A stretch of DNA of 64,000 nucleotides from Streptomyces aidingensis (GTDB lineage Bacteria; Actinomycetota; Actinomycetes; Streptomycetales; Streptomycetaceae). The notes below the pieces were generated by a model. The model did no database searches. It was not told the DNA's origin and was given only the letters and a program-made list of their open reading frames with translations. A program made the position numbers and the translations under genes. The stretch spans positions 1 to 64,000 of the forward strand of contig NZ_FOLM01000017.1 of NCBI RefSeq assembly GCF_900112355.1, in the 5' to 3' direction. Positions within the stretch are counted from its first letter, which is position 1. Every line of letters starts with the position of its first letter. Positions 10,100 to 21,221 of this stretch are shown here, one piece after another.

Positions 10100-11803
10100 T
10101 CAGGCGAAGGAGCCCTCGGCGAACTTCTCCTGGGTCAGGGGCGACACGGTGGGCGGGTTGACATCGGGTGAGAAGGCGATGGACGGGGGCGAGGAGGAGA
10201 TCGGGACGCCCGGCAGGAAGTCCATGATCATCCTGTTCAGCTCCCGGTACATCTCCACCCGGGTGGCCACATCCGGCTCGACAGCGGCGGCGGCCATGGC
10301 GTCGAAGAGTTCCTGGTTCTCGAAGCCCCACTCCTTGGAGTAGCCGTCGAACCAGGTGCCCAGGAAGTTGTAGGCGTCGTTGAAGTCACCGGTCCAGCCG
10401 AGGAGATAGAGGTTGCAGCCGCCGGCCCGGGTGGTGTCCAGGTAGTCCGGGCTCCACTTCATGGGCTTGGGCGAGACGGTGATGCCGGCCGCCTCCAGGT
10501 CGGCCTTCAGCAGCTCGTACATGTCGGCCGGGGCGGGCATGTACGGGCGGGTCACCTCGGTCGGGTAGCAGAACTCCAGCGACAGATCCCCGGCGCCGGC
10601 CTCGGCCAGCAGGTCCTGGGCCTTGGCGGTGTCGTACTCGTAGGTGGTGACGTCCTCGGCATAGCCGTCCACGGTGTCCGGTATGAACTGGGTGGCCACC
10701 ACGCCGCCCTCGGGCAGCTGGGTGTCCACCAGGGTCTGCCGGTCCAGGGCGTGGGCGATGGCCCGGCGCACCCGCAGGTCCTCAAGGGCCGGGTCCGACT
10801 CCTGGGTGATGCCGAGGTAGAAGAGGTTGAACACGCCGCGGGTCGGCACCTGGAAGCCTGCCTCCGTCAGCGCGTCCACATCGCCCGGTGCCACCAGGTC
10901 GTAGCCGTGGATCTCGCCGGCCTCCAGGGCCTGCCGGCGGGCGCCCTCGTCGGAGATGGTGCGGAAGACGATCTCGTCGAAGCCGGCCGGCTCGCCCCAG
11001 TAGTCGTCGAACCGGCTGATGGTGACCTCGCCGTTGCTCTTGTCCCAGGACTCGTAGCGGAACGGGCCGGTGCCGGCGATGACGATCTCGCCGTCGTGCC
11101 CCTCGCCCTGGCTGTAGGCGGGGTAGTTGATGTTCTCGCCCTCGCCGCTGGCCTCGTCCTCGGCGTAGGCGTCGAGGGACTTGGGCGAGTGGATGGCGAA
11201 GGCGGCCAGGGAGAAGGCGCCGGGGTAGACCGCGGACGGCCTGGCGACCTTGATCACCGCGGTGAGGTCGTCGGGGGCCTCGCAGCCGGCGTAGTTGGGC
11301 TCCGGCGCCTCCTCGTTCTGGTTCTCCGCGAAGCCGCCGAACTCGGCCTGCCAGTAGTAGGTCAGCGCGGTGGCCTGGTAGGTGCCGGTGAAGTTGAACC
11401 AGCGGTCGAAGTTCTGGCAGACCACCTCGCCGGTGAGGGCCTCCCCGTCGTGGAAGGTCACGCCCTCGCGGAGGTGGAAGGTCCATTCGGTGCCCTCGGG
11501 ATTGGACTCCCAGGTCTCGGCCAGGCCGCCGACCATCTCGGTGCCGCCGGACTCGTGGTCGATCAGGGTTTCCAGCACCTGCCGGGTGATCCGGAAGGTC
11601 TCGCCGTCGCTGGCCAGCGCCGGGTCCAGGGAGGCCGGGTCGCCGGCGGCGGCGAAGACGAACGCCTCGCCGTCGTCCGCCGAGTCGTCGTCCCGCTCGC
11701 TGGTGGCACAGGCCGAGGCGGCCAGGCCGAGGGCGGTGACGGCCGCGATGAGGACGGCTGCGCTCCTGGTTCGGGATCGGAGTGCGGATCGGACTGCGTG
11801 CAT
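10100..11803 (-). CDS. ABC transporter substrate-binding lipoprotein (SBP_bac_5, peptide/nickel type)
   Basis: 567 aa. The ATG at 11803 has GAGGTGGG 2 nt before it. The signal peptide (MHAVRSALRSRTRSAAVLIAAVTALGLAASAC) ends in a lipobox-like ASAC, so the mature protein should be membrane-anchored outside the cell. The mature part starts with an acidic spacer (SERDDDSADD) and then FVFAAAGDPASLDPALASDGE, the classical family-5 opening; GLAETWESNPEGTEWTFHLREGVTFHDGEALT is the family signature. It captures peptides or other solutes for the downstream permease/ATPase genes. The ligand is unknown; location beside glucan genes makes an oligosaccharide conceivable, but the family is mainly peptide-binding. 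Confidence 0.92.
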   Translation of the reverse strand: MHAVRSALRSRTRSAAVLIAAVTALGLAASACATSERDDDSADDGEAFVFAAAGDPASLDPALASDGETFRITRQVLETLIDHESGGTEMVGGLAETWESNPEGTEWTFHLREGVTFHDGEALTGEVVCQNFDRWFNFTGTYQATALTYYWQAEFGGFAENQNEEAPEPNYAGCEAPDDLTAVIKVARPSAVYPGAFSLAAFAIHSPKSLDAYAEDEASGEGENINYPAYSQGEGHDGEIVIAGTGPFRYESWDKSNGEVTISRFDDYWGEPAGFDEIVFRTISDEGARRQALEAGEIHGYDLVAPGDVDALTEAGFQVPTRGVFNLFYLGITQESDPALEDLRVRRAIAHALDRQTLVDTQLPEGGVVATQFIPDTVDGYAEDVTTYEYDTAKAQDLLAEAGAGDLSLEFCYPTEVTRPYMPAPADMYELLKADLEAAGITVSPKPMKWSPDYLDTTRAGGCNLYLLGWTGDFNDAYNFLGTWFDGYSKEWGFENQELFDAMAAAAVEPDVATRVEMYRELNRMIMDFLPGVPISSSPPSIAFSPDVNPPTVSPLTQEKFAEGSFA

Positions 11804-12291
11804 GTCCCACCTCAGGGTGTCGGGGTGGCCGGCTGGAGCAACGCGCGTCAATCACCCCGGATGTGACCGGGGTCACCCCCACCGTCCGGATACCGGGGAG
11901 GTGCCCGCACATTACTGCGCAAGTCCATAGTTGTGAACGTCAGCCGGTTGGCCGATACCGACCCGAAACCCAGCGTTTCCAGGAGGCCCCGCGGTCATCC
12001 GCTTTCTGTGCTTCGAGCAGATGTTCCCGCGATCAACCGTTCTACGATTCGTTTTCCGACTGGACACGAGTAAGTCACACTGGGCCGGATTGTCCTTGCC
12101 GGTCCGATGGGCAGGTTATCGGCGTCGCCTCTCTTCGCACTGCCTCCTCGCTGGTCCCTCAGCGGCCTTTGATGGCCCCTTGCCCCTTGCTCCTGCCGAC
12201 GGCGTGCACGGCGCACCGCGCGGGCGCACGCTGCCCCGCGACGCCACGCCGCCGGTCCACCCCCACCCGAGTGACGCGCACCGGAGCCGCC
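11804..12291. other. 488-bp divergent regulatory region, no gene seen
   Basis: Separates the minus-strand importer operon from plus-strand glgE. It holds nested palindromes at 11854-11876 but no convincing coding frame: the long frames that cross it have no ribosome binding site and are rich in Arg/Pro/Ala shadows. Promoters for both directions must lie here; I could not assign consensus -35/-10 pairs with confidence. Confidence 0.6.
11854..11876. promoter_or_regulatory. Nested palindromes upstream of the importer operon, candidate operator
   Basis: ACCCCGG (11854-11860) pairs with CCGGGGT (11867-11873) across 6 nt, and GTGACC (11863-11868) pairs with GGTCAC (11871-11876) across 2 nt. The elements overlap, about 50 bp upstream of the binding-protein start. 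The regulator is unknown. Confidence 0.4.
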
Positions 12292-14488
12292 ATGCCCGCA
12301 ACCCACCAACCCCCGCAGAAACCGATACAAAGGACAAAGCTTTCCACTTTCCCGGAAATAGCCCCATATACCAACGCTCAGGGTGATTCCCATATGATCG
12401 GTCGCATCCCCGTCCTTGACGTCCAGCCGCTCGTCGACTGCGGGCGCCGCCCGGTCAAGGCGGTGCCAGGCGAAACGTTCCTGGTGACAGCGACCGTGTT
12501 CCGGGAGGGACACGAGGCGGTGGGGGCCAATGTGGTGCTGCGCGACCCGGCCGGACGCGCCCGGCCCTGGATCCCGATGCGGGAACTCGCGCCCGGCACC
12601 GACCGCTGGGGCGCCGAGGTCACCCCGGACTGCGAGGGCCGCTGGACCTATGCGGTGGAGGCGTGGGGCGATCCGCTCACCACCTGGCGGGAACACGCGG
12701 AAATCAAGATCCCGCAGCGCATCGACACCGAGCTGATGCTCGCGGAGGGCGCCGAACTGCTGCGCCGGGCCGCCGCCGGGGTGCCCAAGACGGCCGGCAG
12801 GGCCCTGGTGACCGCCGCCGCCCGGGCCCTGAAGGACACCGCCCGCGACCCCGACGAGCGGCTTTCGGCGGCTCTCGGCCCGGAGCTCACCGCCGTGCTG
12901 GAACGCCACCCGCTGCGCGAACTCGTCAGCGCCTCCCGGCCGTTGCCGATGACCGTGGAGCGCGAGCGGGCGCAGTTCGGCTCCTGGTACGAGATGTTCC
13001 CGCGCTCCGAGGGGGCCGTCGCCGAACCCGGGCAGACGCCGGTGTCCGGCACCTTCCGCACCGCTGCGGAGCGGCTGCCGGCCATCGCCGCCATGGGCTT
13101 CGACGTGGTCTATCTGCCGCCGGTCCATCCCATCGGGGAATCCTTCCGCAAGGGCCGCGGCGGCACGCTGACCGCCGGCCCGGACGATGTGGGCTCGCCC
13201 TGGGCGATCGGCTCGGCGGCCGGCGGCCACGACGCCGTCCACCCGGACCTGGGCACCCTGGCCGACTTCGACGCCTTTCTGGCCCGGGCCCGCGGGCTCG
13301 GCCTGGAGATCGCCCTGGACTTCGCCCTCCAGTGCAGCCCGGACCATCCGTGGGTGAAGGAGCATCCGCAGTGGTTCCGCAGGCGGGCCGACGGCACCAT
13401 CGCCCACGCCGAGAACCCGCCCAAGAAGTACCAGGACATCTACCCCGTCCACTTCGACGACGACTTCCGCGGGCTGGTCACCGAGACGCTGCGCATCCTG
13501 CGTTTCTGGATGGCCCGCGGGGTGCGGATCTTCCGGGTGGACAATCCGCACACCAAGCCGGTGGTGTTCTGGGAGAAGGTGCTCGGTGAGATCAACCGCA
13601 CCGACCCGGACGTCATCTTCCTCTCCGAGGCGTTCACCCGCCCGGCGATGATGCGGACCCTGGCCCAGATCGGGTTCCAGCAGTCCTACACCTATTTCAC
13701 CTGGCGCAACACCAAGGAGGAACTCACCGAGTATCTGACCGAACTGAGCGGCGAGTCCGCCGCCTGGATGCGTCCCAACTTCTTCGTCAACACCCCCGAC
13801 ATCCTGCACGCCTTTCTCCAGCACGGCGGACGCGCCGCGTTCGAGATCCGCGCCGTGCTCGCCGCGACCCTCTCCCCGAGCTGGGGCATGTACGCGGGAT
13901 ACGAGCTGTGCGAGGCGACCCCGGCGCGGCCGGGCAGCGAGGAGTACTGGGACTCGGAGAAGTTCGCGCTCCGGCCGCGCGACTGGGAGGCCGCCGACCG
14001 CAGCGGCACCTCCCTCACCCCGCTGATCACCCGGCTCAACGAGCTGCGCCGCGCACATCCGGCACTCCAGCGGCTCCGTGGACTGCGGTTCCACCACACC
14101 GACAACGAGCACATCCTGGCCTACTCCAGGCGCACCCGCCGGGCACCGGCCGGCGGGAGCGCGGCGGAACCGGGCACCGGGAGCGGCGGCCACGCCGGCG
14201 CCGGCGACGACACGGTACTGGTCCTGGTCAACCTCGATCCGCACCATGTCCACGAGTGCACGGTGTCGTTGGACCTGTCGGAGCTCGGCCTCACCCCCGC
14301 CCAGCGCGAGGGCGCCGAGTCCTTCCCGGTGACCGATGAACTCACCGGGGAGACCTATCACTGGGGCAGGGACAACTATGTGCGCCTGGGGCCGGACGGT
14401 CCCCCGGAGCTGCGGCGACGCGGCGGAACGCGGGTGGCGCACATCCTCTCCCTGCGACCGTCCTCACAGACCGGAGGGTCACCCAACC

Positions 14489-14502
<14 letters not shown>
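12292..14502 (+). CDS. glgE: Maltose-1-phosphate maltosyltransferase (alpha-1,4-glucan: maltose-1-phosphate)
   Basis: 736-aa GH13_3 enzyme that transfers maltosyl units from maltose-1-phosphate to a growing alpha-1,4-glucan. Catalytic residues by alignment to the Streptomyces coelicolor enzyme: nucleophile D417 in RIFRVDNPHTKP, acid/base E446 in VIFLSEAFTRP, and D503 in NTPDILHAFLQ; spacings between the three match that enzyme. The start MPATHQ at 12292 resembles the known N-terminus and has CGGAG upstream. However, the first ~34 residues are poorly typical and DNA there is AT-rich, so the ATG at 12394 (MIGRIPVLDV) is a serious alternative. Its last 14 nt overlap treS. A Gly/Ala insert (residues ~620-645) is extra relative to S. 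coelicolor. Confidence 0.95.
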
Positions 14503-16189
<1,687 letters not shown>

Positions 16190-16482
16190 CCGCCCGTCCG
16201 TCGCGCCGTTTCCGGTATGCGCTCCCTCAGCGGCGGTACCCCGGAGTACGGAACGCGGCTTATCTGCCGTATGGGCCCGGGCGGTTCACGCGGTTACCCC
16301 CGGGCCCCTCAGGGAACGCTCCCTATACCGCACCGTCACCCAACCCTCAAGCCCCCGTAAGTGTGACGGAGCCCTCACTCGCACGGCCGGTCCTCCACGA
16401 CACGTCCCGCACCGCCGGGCAGCCAACGCCGCAATCCGGGACACTTCTCCATATATTCATCGTGCCCCGGGGAAAGGACGCC
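16190..16482 (+). promoter_or_regulatory. treS-mak intergenic region with hairpin and AT-rich patch
   Basis: A hairpin with 9-bp arms GGGCCCGGG (16273-16281) and CCCGGGCCC (16299-16307) could end treS transcription in part. TATACC near 16323 and TATATT at 16452-16457 are AT-rich islands that could be -10 elements for mak, but no good -35 was seen. No gene is present. Confidence 0.4.
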
Positions 16483-17976
16483 ATGTCGGAAAGCTCCGCA
16501 TCCCGGACGGCACCACCCCGGCTCCCACTGGCCGCCGCGCCGCATGGCAGTGCCCTCTTCCGTTCCCTCACGGGGTTGCTCGCCCGCTGGCTGCCCCGCC
16601 AGCGCTGGTACGCCGGCAAGGGCCGTCCGCTCGGCGGACTCACGCTGATCTCGGCCACCGAGCTGCTGCCCTGCGGTGCCGGGGCGCCCACCCCGGGCCT
16701 GCTCCATCTGCTGATCGGCGCCCATCCCCAGGGCGCCCCCGAGGAGGCGCAGGGCGTGACCGGCGCCGGCGACTGCTACCAACTGCTGCTCGGGGTGCGC
16801 ACCGTGCTGCCGCCCAATCTGGCCACCGCCCTGGTCGGCCGGCCGGCCGAGGGCCCGCTGTGCGGGCGGGCGGTCTATGAGGCGCTGCACGATCCCCGGC
16901 TGACGGCCCTGCTGCTGGAACGTTTGCGCGCGCCCGGCCGGCTGGGCACGCTGCGCTTCGAGCGCGCCCCGGAGGTGGCCATCGCCCCCGGCCAGGTCCC
17001 CCGGGTGCTGAGCGCGGAACAGACCAACTCCTCGATCGTCTACGGCGAGGCGCACATTCTGAAGCTGTTCCGGCGGGTCAGCCCGGGCGTCAACCCGGAT
17101 CTGGAGCTGCCCCGGGCGATGGCCCAGGCCGGCTGCTCCCGGGTGCCCGCCCCCTCCGCCTGGTTCGAGGCGTATCTGCCGCCGGCCGCGGGGGCGGGCG
17201 GCGAGCCGCCCGGCGGCGGCTTCACCGAACCCCTCACCCTGGGCGTGCTCCAGCCCTATCTGGCCGGTTCCTCGGACGGCTGGCAGCTCGCCTGCAAGGC
17301 GCTCAGCCTGCGCACCGACTTCAGCTCCGCGGCGCACGCCATCGGCCGGGCCACCGGCGAGGTGCATGCGGCGCTGGCCGCGGCCCTGCCCACCACCGTG
17401 CTGGACGGGCCCGAACTGGAGCGCACCGCGCGCGGCATGAACGAGCGGCTGGAGGCCGCCGCCGCGGCCGTCCCCCAGTTGCGGCCGTACCGCACCGGGC
17501 TGCGCCGCGCCTTCGACCAGCTGTCCGCGTACGGCGCGGGCGGCGGGCGGTGCACCGCGCAGCGGCTGCACGGCGATCTGCATCTGGGCCAGGTGCTGCA
17601 CGGCGGCAACGGCGGCAGCCGCTGGTCGATCATCGACTTCGAGGGGGAGCCGGCCCGGCCGATCGCCGAACGCCGCCGGCCGCAGCCGCCGGTGCGGGAC
17701 ATCGCCGGGATGCTGCGCTCCTTCGACTACGCCGCCTGCCAGCACCGGGCCTCGGGCGCCTGGACGGCGGCCTGGGCGCGCGCCAGCCGGGCCGCGTACT
17801 GCCGCGGCTATGCCGAGGCCAGCGGCCGGGACCCGCTGCACCAGCCGGAACTGCTGCGCGCCTACGAGATCGACAAGGCGATCTACGAGGTGCTCTACGA
17901 AGCCCGGCACCGGCCCTCCTGGCTGCATGTGCCGATGGCCGCCATCCGCCGGCTGGCCGCCGCCGGGCCCTCGTGA
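16483..17976 (+). CDS. mak: Maltokinase
   Basis: 497 aa. Phosphorylates maltose with ATP to maltose-1-phosphate, the GlgE donor. The fold is aminoglycoside-phosphotransferase-like: N-terminal LARWLPRQRWYAGKGR, catalytic loop LHGDLHLGQVL (D365) and metal-binding IIDFEGEP (D385). The ATG at 16483 follows GGAAAGGACG. It lies between treS and glgB as in the S. coelicolor pep2 arrangement. The product carries an N-terminal Ser/Ala/Pro tail of ~25 residues and a Gly-rich insert near residues 230-245 (PPAAGAGGEPPGGG) that explain its extra length. Confidence 0.93.
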   Translation: MSESSASRTAPPRLPLAAAPHGSALFRSLTGLLARWLPRQRWYAGKGRPLGGLTLISATELLPCGAGAPTPGLLHLLIGAHPQGAPEEAQGVTGAGDCYQLLLGVRTVLPPNLATALVGRPAEGPLCGRAVYEALHDPRLTALLLERLRAPGRLGTLRFERAPEVAIAPGQVPRVLSAEQTNSSIVYGEAHILKLFRRVSPGVNPDLELPRAMAQAGCSRVPAPSAWFEAYLPPAAGAGGEPPGGGFTEPLTLGVLQPYLAGSSDGWQLACKALSLRTDFSSAAHAIGRATGEVHAALAAALPTTVLDGPELERTARGMNERLEAAAAAVPQLRPYRTGLRRAFDQLSAYGAGGGRCTAQRLHGDLHLGQVLHGGNGGSRWSIIDFEGEPARPIAERRRPQPPVRDIAGMLRSFDYAACQHRASGAWTAAWARASRAAYCRGYAEASGRDPLHQPELLRAYEIDKAIYEVLYEARHRPSWLHVPMAAIRRLAAAGPS

Positions 17977-17981
17977 CCCCG

Positions 17982-18068
17982 CCTGTCCCCGTGTGTCCCG
18001 CTGTCCCGCTGTCCCGCTGTCCCCCGCCTGTCCCCGCGTGTCCCCCTGTGTCCCCCTGTGTCCCCCGC
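17982..18068 (+). repeat. C-rich short tandem repeat between mak and glgB
   Basis: A run of degenerate CTGTCCCG / TGTGTCCCCC units covers most of the 146-nt mak-glgB gap. The RNA would be very rich in C, poor in G and unstructured, as in Rho-utilisation sites. It is not coding and not a CRISPR array. Confidence 0.6.
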
Positions 18069-18122
18069 CCGCGCCGCCACCCGAACACCGTCAGCCCACC
18101 CTCATCCTCAGGAGGTTCCCGC

Positions 18123-20540
18123 GTGGCTTCCCGCCCGGACTCCCCCGGCTCCGCGCCGAGCCCGTCCCCCCGCAAACGCCGCCCGCCGTCCGGCGGCCCC
18201 GCCACCGACGGCATGCCGCAGGACACCCTGCCCGGCCTGCCACCCCCGCCGCCTACCCCGGGCGGCCCCCGCTCCGGCGGCGACGGCCCACGGCCCACGG
18301 TCGGCGTGACACCGGCCGCCCCGATGGCCGACGCCGACCGGGGGCGGCTGCTCAGCGGCTCGCACCATGACCCGCACGGGCTGCTCGGCGCCCACCGGGT
18401 GCCCGGCGGAATCCGCATCCGGGTGCTGCGCCCGTTCGCCACCCGGGTGACCGTGCTCGGCCAGGGCGCCGACACCGGGCTGGCCGCCGATCTGATCTCC
18501 GAGGGCGACGGCCTGTTCGGCGGTGTGCTGCCGCTCGACAGGCTGCCCGACTACCGGCTGCGCCTGGTCTATCCGGGGACCGGCCCGGAGACGGACGCCT
18601 CCGGGCCGGTGGTGCGGATCGTGCAGGATCCGTACCGCTTCCTGCCGGCCATCGGCGAGCTGGATCTGCATCTGGTCGCCGAGGGCCGCCACGAGCAGCT
18701 GTGGCAGGCGCTGGGCGCCCGGCCCATGACCCACCAGGGGGTGCCCGGCACCCGGTTCACCGTCTGGGCGCCGAACGCCCGCGGGGTGCGGGTCACCGGC
18801 GAGTTCTGCTTCTGGGACGGCACCGCCTTCCCCATGCGCTCCATGGGCTCCTCGGGGGTGTGGGAGCTGTTCCTGCCCGGCATCGGCCCCGGCACCGTCT
18901 ACAAATTCGACATCCACACCCCGGACGGGCGGCACACCCTGCGCGCCGACCCGCTGGCCCGGCGGGCCGAATGCCCGCCCAACACGGCCTCGATCGTGCA
19001 CGACTCCGGCTACGAGTGGGGCGACGCCGACTGGATGGCCACCCGGGGGCGGCGCTTCAACCGCACCGCGCCGGTCTCCGTCTACGAGCTGCATCTGCCC
19101 TCCTGGCGCCCGGGGCTGTCCTACCGGGAGCTGGCCGAGGAACTGCCCGGCTATGTGCGGGACCTGGGCTTCACCCATGTGGAGCTGATGCCGGTCGCCG
19201 AGCACCCGTTCGCCCCGTCCTGGGGCTACCAGGTGACCGGCTACTACGCCCCGACCGCCCGGCTGGGCACCCCGGACGACTTCAAATACCTGGTGGACGC
19301 CCTGCACCGGGCCGGCATCGGGGTGCTGATGGACTGGGTGCCGGCGCACTTCCCCAAGGACGACTGGGCGCTGGCCCGGTTCGACGGCACGCCCTGCTAC
19401 GAGCACCCGGACCCGCGGCGGGCCGAGCACCCCGACTGGGGCACCCTGGAGTTCGACTACGGCCGGCGCGAGGTGCGGAACTTCCTGGTGGCCAACGCGG
19501 TCTACTGGTGCCAGGAGTTCCACATCGACGGCCTGCGGGTGGACGCCGTGGCCTCCATGCTCTACCTGGACTACTCCCGCGAGGAGGGCCAGTGGGTGCC
19601 CAATGAGCACGGCGGCCGGGACAACCCGGACGCGGTCTCCTTCCTCCAGGAGATGAACGCCACCCTCTACCGGCGCTGCCCGGGGGTGGTGACCATCGCC
19701 GAGGAGTCCACGGCCTGGGACGGCGTCACCCGCCCCACCCACATCGCCGGCCCCACCGGCACCGGCGGTCTGGGCTTCGGCTTCAAGTGGAACATGGGCT
19801 GGATGCACGACTCGCTGGTCTACATGTCCAAGGACCCGGTGCACCGCAAGTACCACCACAACGAGATGACGTTCTCCATGGTCTATGCCTACTCGGAGAA
19901 CTATGTGCTGCCGATCTCGCACGACGAGGTGGTGCACGGCAAGGGCGCCCTGGTGTCCAAGATGCCCGGCGACTGGTGGCAGCAGCGCGCCAATCACCGC
20001 GCCTATCTGGGCTATATGTGGGCCCACCCCGGCAAGCAGCTCCTCTTCATGGGCTCGGAGTTCGCCCAGGGCGCGGAGTGGCGGGTGGACGAGGGGCCGC
20101 AGTGGTGGGTGCTGGACCCGGGCTACTCGGCGGCCGGCGACCACGGCGGCGTCCGGGACCTGGTGCGGGAGCTGAACCGCGTCTACCGGGCCACCCCGGC
20201 GCTGTACCAGCGGGACACCGACCCCGGCGGCTTCGCCTGGATCGACGCGCACGCCGCCGACGACAACATGCTGGCCTTTGTCCGCCATGCCGACGACGGC
20301 CCGCCGCTGGTGTGCGTCGCCAACTTCTCCCCGGTGGTCCGGCACCGCTACCGCATCGGGGTGCCCGGCGAGTTCCCGGTCTGGGAGGAGATCCTCAACA
20401 CCGACAACCTGGCCTGGGGCGGCAGCGGGGTGCTGAACCAGGATCCGCTGAAGACCGAGCAGGTGGCCTGGCAGGGCCGCCGGCACAGTGTGGAGCTGAC
20501 CCTGCCGCCGCTGGCGACCGTCTGGCTGCGGCCCGCCTGA
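18123..20540 (+). CDS. glgB: 1,4-alpha-glucan branching enzyme
   Basis: 805-aa GH13 enzyme that introduces alpha-1,6 branches into the glucan made by GlgE. GTG at 18123 follows AGGAGG with 7-nt spacing. Layout: a ~75-residue Pro/Ser-rich N-terminal tail, an N-terminal beta-domain (HHDPHGLLGAHRVPGGIRIRVLRP), a CBM48 (TRFTVWAPNARGVRVTGEF), then the catalytic barrel with D474 in DGLRVDAVASMLYLDY, E527 in TIAEEST and D601 in ISHDEVVHGKGAL. The C-terminal RHSVELTLPPLATVWLRPA is typical. The disordered tail is longer than in enterobacterial GlgB. Last gene of the plus-strand glucan cluster, followed by a strong hairpin. Confidence 0.95.
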   Translation: MASRPDSPGSAPSPSPRKRRPPSGGPATDGMPQDTLPGLPPPPPTPGGPRSGGDGPRPTVGVTPAAPMADADRGRLLSGSHHDPHGLLGAHRVPGGIRIRVLRPFATRVTVLGQGADTGLAADLISEGDGLFGGVLPLDRLPDYRLRLVYPGTGPETDASGPVVRIVQDPYRFLPAIGELDLHLVAEGRHEQLWQALGARPMTHQGVPGTRFTVWAPNARGVRVTGEFCFWDGTAFPMRSMGSSGVWELFLPGIGPGTVYKFDIHTPDGRHTLRADPLARRAECPPNTASIVHDSGYEWGDADWMATRGRRFNRTAPVSVYELHLPSWRPGLSYRELAEELPGYVRDLGFTHVELMPVAEHPFAPSWGYQVTGYYAPTARLGTPDDFKYLVDALHRAGIGVLMDWVPAHFPKDDWALARFDGTPCYEHPDPRRAEHPDWGTLEFDYGRREVRNFLVANAVYWCQEFHIDGLRVDAVASMLYLDYSREEGQWVPNEHGGRDNPDAVSFLQEMNATLYRRCPGVVTIAEESTAWDGVTRPTHIAGPTGTGGLGFGFKWNMGWMHDSLVYMSKDPVHRKYHHNEMTFSMVYAYSENYVLPISHDEVVHGKGALVSKMPGDWWQQRANHRAYLGYMWAHPGKQLLFMGSEFAQGAEWRVDEGPQWWVLDPGYSAAGDHGGVRDLVRELNRVYRATPALYQRDTDPGGFAWIDAHAADDNMLAFVRHADDGPPLVCVANFSPVVRHRYRIGVPGEFPVWEEILNTDNLAWGGSGVLNQDPLKTEQVAWQGRRHSVELTLPPLATVWLRPA

Positions 20541-20564
20541 GCGGCCCGGGATCCCGTTCCGGGC

Positions 20565-20596
20565 GCGGCCCCGGCGCCGACGCGCGCCGGGGCCGC
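20565..20596 (+). terminator. Terminator hairpin after glgB
   Basis: Perfect 13-bp arms GCGGCCCCGGCGC and GCGCCGGGGCCGC with a 6-nt loop, 25 nt after the stop; marks the end of the glucan cluster. Confidence 0.75.
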
Positions 20597-20732
20597 TTCA
20601 TGTGCGCGGAGGAGGCCGGGCCGCCCCGGCATGCTCCCGATGCGCCCTGACGGCCGCTGCGCACGGGCCGACAAGCCGCCCGGAAAGCCGTACATTGAGT
20701 AGACACCGATGCCGAAACCGGGGAGCAAGCAC

Positions 20733-21188
20733 GTGGCACCGAGTACCGCGTCAGTGATGCGTACGGGCCGGAACCGTCTGGCCGCGGCGGTTGTCCTGCA
20801 CGAAGGCCGGGTGCTGCTGGTGCGCCGCAGCTACCGCGAACGCTTTCTGCCCGGGGTCTGGGGCGTGCCCTCCGGCAAGCTGGAGCCGGGCGAGCTGCCC
20901 GAGGACGCGGTGCTGCGGGAGCTCAAGGAGGAGACGGGCCTGTCCGGCGAGATCATCGGCACCGGCGGCGAGCGGACCTTCATCAGCCAGTGGAACGGCG
21001 TCACCGTCGAGAACCGGCAGCGCAACTTCCTCATCCGGCCGCTGAGCCTGGCGGTGGCGCTGCCCGAGCCCGATCAGGAGTACCGCTGGGTGCCCGTCGA
21101 GGAGCTCGACGGCTTCGGGCTGGACGACCACAACCTCGGCACCATCCGCCAGTCCCTCCCGCACCGCACCGCCGGCCCCCGGGCCTGA
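20733..21188 (+). CDS. Nudix hydrolase
   Basis: 151 aa from GTG at 20733, which has GGGGAG 8 nt upstream; an in-frame ATG at 20709 would add 8 residues. The Nudix box is complete: GKLEPGELPEDAVLRELKEETGL fits Gx5Ex7REUxEExGU. The preceding LLVRRSYRERFLPGVWGVPS and the C-terminal DQEYRWVPVEELDGF are typical of MutT-like proteins that hydrolyse nucleoside-diphosphate-linked compounds. Substrate unknown. It is a free-standing gene after the glgB terminator and convergent with the cupin-like gene. Confidence 0.85.
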   Translation: MAPSTASVMRTGRNRLAAAVVLHEGRVLLVRRSYRERFLPGVWGVPSGKLEPGELPEDAVLRELKEETGLSGEIIGTGGERTFISQWNGVTVENRQRNFLIRPLSLAVALPEPDQEYRWVPVEELDGFGLDDHNLGTIRQSLPHRTAGPRA

Positions 21189-21221
21189 GACCGCGGGACA
21201 TGCGGCGGGCCGCGCCGCCGG

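Noticed and set aside
17982..18068. Possible CRISPR-like repeat array
   Set aside because: Units are 8-10 nt, degenerate and without spacers of constant length; no cas genes nearby.
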